A stretch of DNA of 17,478 nt from Clostridiales bacterium (GTDB taxonomy: Bacteria; Bacillota; Clostridia; Christensenellales; CAG-138). The notes below the pieces were generated by a model that was not told where the DNA came from, ran no database searches, and saw only the letters and a program-made list of their open reading frames with translations. Shown here in pieces: positions 13,765-17,478 of this stretch. The position numbers and the translations under genes were made by a program. The DNA is taken from positions 1 to 17,478 of the forward strand of contig WRCT01000017.1 of NCBI GenBank assembly GCA_009783775.1. The letters are read 5' to 3'. Position 1 is the stretch's first letter. Each line of letters opens with the position of its first letter.

Positions 13765-13777
13765 GAAAAAAGGAATC

Positions 13778-14878
13778 ATGAAAAAGAAAGTTTCTATATT
13801 AGGCAGCACGGGCTCCATAGGCAAGCAAACCCTCGAGGTCCTGCAACATCTGCAAGACGAATTCGAGGTCTATGGCCTTGCGGCGGGCAGCAAGACAGAG
13901 CTGCTGGAAGAGCAGGCGCGGGTTTTCAAACCCCGCGTCGTGGCTTGCGGTGAAAATGCCGCCACCGCGCTGGCCGGAGACCCGGCGGCCGATATCGTCG
14001 TGCTGGCCATCTCGGGTTTTGCCGCGTTGCGGCCCTTGCTTGCCGCCATTCCGCTGGGGAAACGCATTGCCATCGCCAACAAGGAGAGCCTCGTCTGCGG
14101 CGGCCATCTGGTGCAAAACGCCCTTGCCGCCTCCGGCGCGGAGCTGATCCCCATCGACAGCGAGCAGTCGGCTTTGTTCCAATGTTTGCAAACCGTAGGG
14201 GCGAACTGTGTTCGCCCGCAACGCGACGTCAAACAACTTATCCTCACCGCGTCCGGCGGGCCCTTCTGGCGCAAGAATCGTGACGAATTGCGCGACATCA
14301 CGCCCGCGCAGGCGCTGGCTCACCCCACCTGGACCATGGGCCGCAAGATCACGCTCGACTCCGCCACGCTGATGAACAAGGGTCTGGAGGTGATCGAGGC
14401 GGCGCGGCTCTTCCACTTCGACGCCGACCAAATCTCCGTGGTCATTCACCCTCAGTCCGTCATTCACGCGCTGGTGGAGTTTGCCGACGGCAGCATGATG
14501 GCCAGCCTGGCGCAGCCCGATATGCGCCTGCCCATTCAATACGCGCTGACCTACCCGAACCGTTTGCCCTCGCTGACGAAAGCGCTTTCGCTGACCGAGA
14601 TCGGCAAGTTGGAATTTTATCCGGCGGACGAAACCCGCTTCCCCTCGCTGCGCCTGGCCTACGAGGCCCTGCGTTCAGGCGGCGGTTATCCCGTGGTCTA
14701 CAACGGCGCGAACGAGCGCGCGGCCGAACTGTTCTTCACAGGCGAGATTTCCTTCCTCGACATCGACCGCTTTGTCGAATCCGCCCTTTCCCGCTACGTC
14801 CCCCAACCCATGGACAGCCTGGAGGCTATTTTCGAAGCGGATCGGTTTGCCAGACAATGCGCAATGCGTAATGCATAA
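13778..14878 (+). CDS. dxr: 1-deoxy-D-xylulose 5-phosphate reductoisomerase
   Basis: Second step of the MEP pathway, DXP to MEP, NADPH- and divalent-metal-dependent. At 366 residues it has GSTGSIG (9-15) for NADPH, NKESLVCGG, DSE (127-129) and KGLE as metal ligands, LTASGGPFW, AHPTWTMGRKITLDSATLMN and VIHPQSVIHALV. The residue after DSE is Gln130, where most family members have His. ATG 13778 follows AAGGA closely; a TTG at 13763 would only add residues from the palindrome. A palindromic repeat is inserted in frame after QCLQ (14192-14219, TVGANCVRP). The tail QCAMRNA and the stop come from a heptamer array, as in MurG, and the C-terminus looks slightly short for the family. Confidence 0.95.
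   Translation: MKKKVSILGSTGSIGKQTLEVLQHLQDEFEVYGLAAGSKTELLEEQARVFKPRVVACGENAATALAGDPAADIVVLAISGFAALRPLLAAIPLGKRIAIANKESLVCGGHLVQNALAASGAELIPIDSEQSALFQCLQTVGANCVRPQRDVKQLILTASGGPFWRKNRDELRDITPAQALAHPTWTMGRKITLDSATLMNKGLEVIEAARLFHFDADQISVVIHPQSVIHALVEFADGSMMASLAQPDMRLPIQYALTYPNRLPSLTKALSLTEIGKLEFYPADETRFPSLRLAYEALRSGGGYPVVYNGANERAAELFFTGEISFLDIDRFVESALSRYVPQPMDSLEAIFEADRFARQCAMRNA
14192..14219 (+). repeat. ACCGTAGGG palindromic element in frame in dxr
   Basis: ACCGTAGGG leads into GGGCGAA (14199-14205) / TTCGCCC (14211-14217) with loop CTGTG. It is translated TVGANCVRP, between FQCLQ and the KQLILTASGGPF strand, where many Dxr proteins have a variable surface loop. The frame (ACC GTA GGG) is the same as in metG. 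Confidence 0.75.
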
Positions 14879-14952
14879 TGCGTAATTAGGACGAAGTTTC
14901 GCCGGCGGCGAAACAACCATCATTACGAATTGCGAATTGCGCATTACGAATT
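14856..14952. repeat. Heptamer-arm inverted element between dxr and rseP
   Basis: The left arm is AATGCGC, AATGCGT, AATGCAT, AATGCGT, AATTAGG (14856-14890). The right arm is ACGAATT, GCGAATT, GCGCATT, ACGAATT (14925-14952). The core hairpin is GTTTCGCC-GGC-GGCGAAAC (14896-14914), again 8-3-8, but with GTTTC first. The left arm encodes the Dxr tail and stop. Confidence 0.9.
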
Positions 14953-14966
14953 ATAAAGGAGCCCCC

Positions 14967-16010
14967 ATGATAACGACCGTCCTCTACATCCTCTACGCCC
15001 TGCTCGTGCTCTCCGCCCTGGTGACGGTGCACGAACTGGGCCATTACATCTCCGGCCGCGCGCTGGGCTTTTCCGTGCTGGAGTTTTCCATCGGCATGGG
15101 TCCGCGCCTATTAAAGTTCGAGAAGAACGGCATTCTTTACTCATTGAAGGCCTTTCCCATCGGCGGCTCCTGCCGTTTCGCGGGCGAGGACGAGGCGGCT
15201 ATCGGCGCGCGCGACTTTAACGCCCTGGCGCCCTGGCGGCGGGCGATTACGCTGGCCTCGGGCGCGATCTGCAATATTCTCTTCGCCTTTATTCTGACCA
15301 TCATTCTGCTCACGACCTATGGGGACTGGGACACCTCCAAGAATTTTGTCGGCGAGGTCAACCCGGGTTCCAGCGCGCAGGCCGCAGGCATGATGGAAGG
15401 CGACTTACTCCTGTCCATCAACGGGAAACAGATTCGCCGGGACGATCAGATTCGAACATTTTTGGACAAGGCAAAGGACGGTTCGGCGGAGATAAAAGTG
15501 GAACGCGGCGGTGCCGTCGTTGTCCTGCATTTGACCGAACTATTCAACGCCGAAGAGGGGAGAAACATGATGGGGGTCATCATGGACTATTCTGCGCACG
15601 AGAAAGTCCGCTACTCCTTCTTCGGCGCGGTGGGCGAGTCCGCCCGCTTTGTGACCGGCATGATCGGCGAGATGTTTGACTTTCTCAAACAACTGGTCAT
15701 GGGCCGGATCTCCGCGGGGGACATGGCTGGACCGGTGGGCATTGTCGACCTTTTTGTGACCTTCGCGCCCGAGGGCTTTGAGGTCGTGTTGCGTATTGCC
15801 GTCCTGCTCTCGGTCAATCTGGGCTTTATCAACCTGCTGCCCCTGCCCGCGCTGGACGGCGGACGGCTCGTGTTCGTGGCCATCGAGGGCATTTTCAAAA
15901 AGCGTGTGCCGGAGGAGATCGAGGGCCGTATCCACGCCACCGGCCTGATGCTCCTTTTTGGGCTCATCATCTTTATTACAATAATGGATATCTCGCGATG
16001 TATAAGATAG
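14967..16010 (+). CDS. rseP: RseP/RasP-type site-2 intramembrane zinc metalloprotease
   Basis: Cuts transmembrane segments of anti-sigma factors or remnant signal peptides inside the membrane. At 347 residues it has HELGH at 22-26 in the first membrane segment, a second hydrophobic stretch near 95-115, one PDZ domain (about 125-195, NPGSSAQAAGMMEGDLLLSI) and the second metal motif LPALDGGRL with Asp297. A last membrane helix lies near the C-terminus. ATG 14967 has AAAGGAG (14955-14961) 5 nt upstream; the TTG at 14937 lies in the repeat arm and is rejected. Position between dxr and ispG is conserved in Bacillota. Confidence 0.95.
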   Translation: MITTVLYILYALLVLSALVTVHELGHYISGRALGFSVLEFSIGMGPRLLKFEKNGILYSLKAFPIGGSCRFAGEDEAAIGARDFNALAPWRRAITLASGAICNILFAFILTIILLTTYGDWDTSKNFVGEVNPGSSAQAAGMMEGDLLLSINGKQIRRDDQIRTFLDKAKDGSAEIKVERGGAVVVLHLTELFNAEEGRNMMGVIMDYSAHEKVRYSFFGAVGESARFVTGMIGEMFDFLKQLVMGRISAGDMAGPVGIVDLFVTFAPEGFEVVLRIAVLLSVNLGFINLLPLPALDGGRLVFVAIEGIFKKRVPEEIEGRIHATGLMLLFGLIIFITIMDISRCIR

Positions 16011-16020
16011 GTGATGGGGC

Positions 16021-16121
16021 CCACTGATTAAATCGTGAGGGGGAATAGTTGGCCTGCCAAAAGCTCCTGGGTTGGGACCATTCTGATAGCCACTCTACCC
16101 GGCGAACGATTTAATCAGGGG
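16021..16121. repeat. 101-nt element with perfect 13-bp terminal inverted repeats
   Basis: CTGATTAAATCGT (16024-16036) and ACGATTTAATCAG (16106-16118) are perfect inverted repeats, extended by CC/GG across one mismatch. The interior is GC-rich, without a reading frame, and holds small stems such as TTGG-CCTG-CCAA and GGGT/ACCC. It does not show the 7-nt unit structure of the other elements. It may be a miniature mobile element or a structured RNA. Confidence 0.65.
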
Positions 16122-16147
16122 TTCCGATGAAGATAACAACTTGAAAA

Positions 16148-16282
16148 CTGGATTGTTTCGACATCAATCCTTGCAGGCAAGAGAATCCCGGTGTCTCGCA
16201 ATGACGCAAAGCCCCAACCCCATCGTCATTGCGAGGAGAACACAGGTTTGTGTGTTAGGAGCAGCACGACGAAGCAATCCAG
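16148..16282. repeat. Two inverted 59-nt copies of a GGATTG...CAATGACG repeat
   Basis: Copy 1 (16148-16206) begins CTGGATTGTTTCG and ends CTCGCAATGACG. Copy 2 (16224-16282), on the other strand, begins CTGGATTGCTTCG and ends CTCGCAATGACG. Both are 59 nt. Ends are conserved (12/13 and 12/12) while the middles differ, each with its own small palindrome (CTTGC/GCAAG in copy 1, AACACA/TGTGTT in copy 2). The interval 16011-16310 upstream of ispG holds this element and the one at 16021; no gene is seen. Confidence 0.85.
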
Positions 16283-16310
16283 TCTCCCAGGAAACGTCAT
16301 GGAGGAGCAT

Positions 16311-17357
16311 ATGACAAAGGCCGTGAAAATAGGCAACCGAATCATCGGCGGGGGCAACCCGATCTTGGTGCAGTCCATGACGAATACGGACACCCGCGAT
16401 GTCGCCGCGACCGTCTCTCAGATTCGGGAGCTGGAGGCAGTGGGCTGTGACATCGTGCGTGTCGCGGTCTTTGACAGGGCCAGCGCGGCGGCTGTCCGTT
16501 CCATCGTGGACGCGATCTCGATCCCCCTGGTGGCGGACGTGCACTTTGACTATAAGCTCGCGCTGGCCGCGATGGAGAACGGGGTGCACAAATTACGTTT
16601 TAACCCGGGCAATATCGGCGGCGAAAAGCGCGTGCGCGAGATCGTAGCCTGCGCGAAGACGCACGGTGTGCCCATTCGCGTCGGCGTCAACGCGGGCTCT
16701 TTGGAGACTGGCCTGCGCGACCGCTATCCGGACAATATCCCCGAGGCCATGGCGCAAAGCGCGCTCTCCCATGTGGCCATGCTGGAAACGGAGGGCTTTA
16801 CCGACATTGTGCTCGCGCTGAAAGCCTCTTCCGTGGCGACCACGGTCGCGGCCAATCGGCTGATCGCGGCGCGCTGCGATTACCCGCTGCACATCGGCGT
16901 GACCGAGGCGGGGGCGGGGCAGGAGGCAGTCATCAAATCCGCCGTCGGCATCGGCGCGCTGCTATTGGACGGCGTTGGCGATACGATCCGCGTCTCGCTC
17001 ACCGACCACCCCGTACGGGAGGTGGAGGCGGGCAAGCAGATCCTGGCCGCCCTGGGCCTTTCCCGCGAGGATGTGGAGATCGTCAGCTGTCCCACCTGCG
17101 GCCGGACGCGGGTGGACCTTCTCGCGGCGGTGGAGTTTGTGCGTGCGAATGTGCCGCGCAATCGCGGCTATCTCAAGATCGCGGTCATGGGCTGTGCGGT
17201 CAACGGCCCCGGCGAGGCGCGGGACGCGGACATGGGTATCGCCTGCGGCGACGGCAACGCGGTCCTCTTTGAAAAGGGCGAGATTGTGGCTTCGGGCGAA
17301 CTCGATGAGATGTTAAGAAACCTGGCAGAAAAGGCGGCGTTCGCCCTTGCCAAGTAA
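16311..17357 (+). CDS. ispG: (E)-4-hydroxy-3-methylbut-2-enyl-diphosphate synthase
   Basis: Penultimate step of the MEP pathway, reduction of MEcPP to HMBPP by a [4Fe-4S] enzyme. At 348 residues it is of the short bacterial type. The N-terminal TIM barrel has NPILVQSMTNTDTRD, LVADVHFDYKLAL and LRFNPGNIGG. The cluster ligands are C260-x2-C263 (SCPTCGRT) and C295 (MGCAVNGPGEA). ATG 16311 has GGAGGAG (16301-16307); a longer frame from 16191 would translate only the palindromic repeat. With dxr it gives two MEP-pathway steps in the window, upstream of UppS in metabolism. Confidence 0.97.
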   Translation: MTKAVKIGNRIIGGGNPILVQSMTNTDTRDVAATVSQIRELEAVGCDIVRVAVFDRASAAAVRSIVDAISIPLVADVHFDYKLALAAMENGVHKLRFNPGNIGGEKRVREIVACAKTHGVPIRVGVNAGSLETGLRDRYPDNIPEAMAQSALSHVAMLETEGFTDIVLALKASSVATTVAANRLIAARCDYPLHIGVTEAGAGQEAVIKSAVGIGALLLDGVGDTIRVSLTDHPVREVEAGKQILAALGLSREDVEIVSCPTCGRTRVDLLAAVEFVRANVPRNRGYLKIAVMGCAVNGPGEARDADMGIACGDGNAVLFEKGEIVASGELDEMLRNLAEKAAFALAK

Positions 17358-17373
17358 TAAGTAATAATGCCAA

Positions 17374-17403
17374 TCACGAGTTAAACAAAGTGTGAACTCG
17401 TGA
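17374..17403. other. Inverted repeat after ispG
   Basis: TCACGAGTT (17374-17382) and AACTCGTGA (17395-17403) are perfect inverted repeats with a 12-nt loop. No T-run follows, so an intrinsic terminator is unlikely. A regulator site or an RNA hairpin is possible. ATAAGTAATAA just before it resembles the arm words at 11971. Confidence 0.55.
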
Positions 17404-17446
17404 CAGAAGAAAGGCAAACGGTGGAAATAGATGGTAAGATTTAGTT

Positions 17447-17478
17447 ATGACAAAAGAAATCTTACTTATCAACCTCTA
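17447..17478 (+). CDS. Possible start of the next gene (partial)
   Basis: ATG 17447 opens MTKEILLINL and stays open to the window end, too short to identify. No Shine-Dalgarno sequence precedes it. TG-G-TAAGAT (17432-17440) could be an extended -10 that places the transcript start at the ATG, as for the PBP gene. The inverted repeat GTAAGATTT/AAATCTTAC (17434-17442, 17457-17465) overlaps the start. In many Bacillota polC follows ispG, but these residues do not tell. Confidence 0.3.
   Translation, partial: MTKEILLINL

Noticed and set aside
12882..13766. Overlapping plus-strand frame across cdsA
   Set aside because: Ala/Arg/Gly-rich shadow of cdsA with no family motif, beginning inside the repeat arm.
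13763..13777. TTG start for dxr
   Set aside because: The added residues come from the palindrome, there is no ribosome binding site, and ATG 13778 gives the usual MKKKVSILGSTG start.
8118..14952. CRISPR arrays
   Set aside because: Units are only 7 nt, directly adjacent with no spacers, and arms are inverted; no cas genes are present.
14937..14966. TTG start for rseP
   Set aside because: It lies in the right repeat arm; AAAGGAG correctly precedes ATG 14967.
16060..16105. Signal recognition particle RNA in the 101-nt element
   Set aside because: The conserved GGAAGGAAGCAGC apical motif is absent; only a vague GGGT..ACCC stem is shared.
16191..16310. Longer ispG N-terminus starting in the repeat
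   Set aside because: It translates only the palindromic repeat, and GGAGGAG plus the family N-terminus support ATG 16311.

Overview
The window looks like a GC-rich (roughly 60% by eye) chromosomal stretch of a member of the Bacillota, most likely an uncultured clostridial lineage. The evidence is the gene order frr-(small gene)-uppS-cdsA-dxr-rseP-ispG, which is the classical Firmicutes order; the pair metG-tatD; a clostridial-type MurG; a lipoprotein class B PBP with an NTF2-like domain; a class B-type sortase; and a Cna-B/Spy0128-type surface protein. All recognised genes are on the + strand.

Layout. 1-1365: 3' part of a wall-associated surface protein with two Cna-B units, Pro/Thr linkers, a pilin-like isopeptide domain and a degenerate sorting signal. 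1528-7920: a cell-envelope block made of a lipoprotein penicillin-binding protein with a probably leaderless promoter, murG, a HEAT-THUMP-methyltransferase and, from its own promoter, an exported sortase carrying an N-terminal dockerin pair. 7938-8109: a promoter with a long, dyad-containing spacer and a structured, terminator-ended RNA. 8275-11154: metG and tatD. 11233-17357: frr, a broken small PASTA-like gene, uppS, cdsA, dxr, rseP and ispG, which serve ribosome recycling, undecaprenyl and isoprenoid precursor synthesis, phospholipid synthesis and membrane proteolysis. A possible next gene begins at 17447.

The biochemistry is connected. IspG and Dxr (MEP pathway) feed UppS, which makes the lipid carrier used by MurG. 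MurG's product, lipid II, is the substrate of the PBP and the usual wall acceptor for sortase-anchored proteins. CdsA supplies CDP-diacylglycerol.

The strongest unexplained signal is a family of repeats. Almost every junction between the housekeeping genes holds arms built of four or five 7-nt units, often in inverted pairs. The unit sequence differs from locus to locus (AATGCGT, AAACTAC, TTCCTTA, TCACTCT, CCTCACT and others) but the period of seven is kept. The arms commonly enclose a small hairpin of 8-bp stem and 3-nt loop, usually AAAAC..GTTTT. These elements supply the C-terminal residues and stop codons of MurG and Dxr, the start of the methyltransferase and the region just before the uppS start, and they occur in frame inside the methyltransferase. 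A second palindromic family, ACCGTAGGG plus a GC hairpin, sits in frame in both metG and dxr. A third, with GGATTG/CAATGACG ends, lies before ispG as two inverted 59-nt copies. The dockerin-sortase fusion is the most unusual protein.
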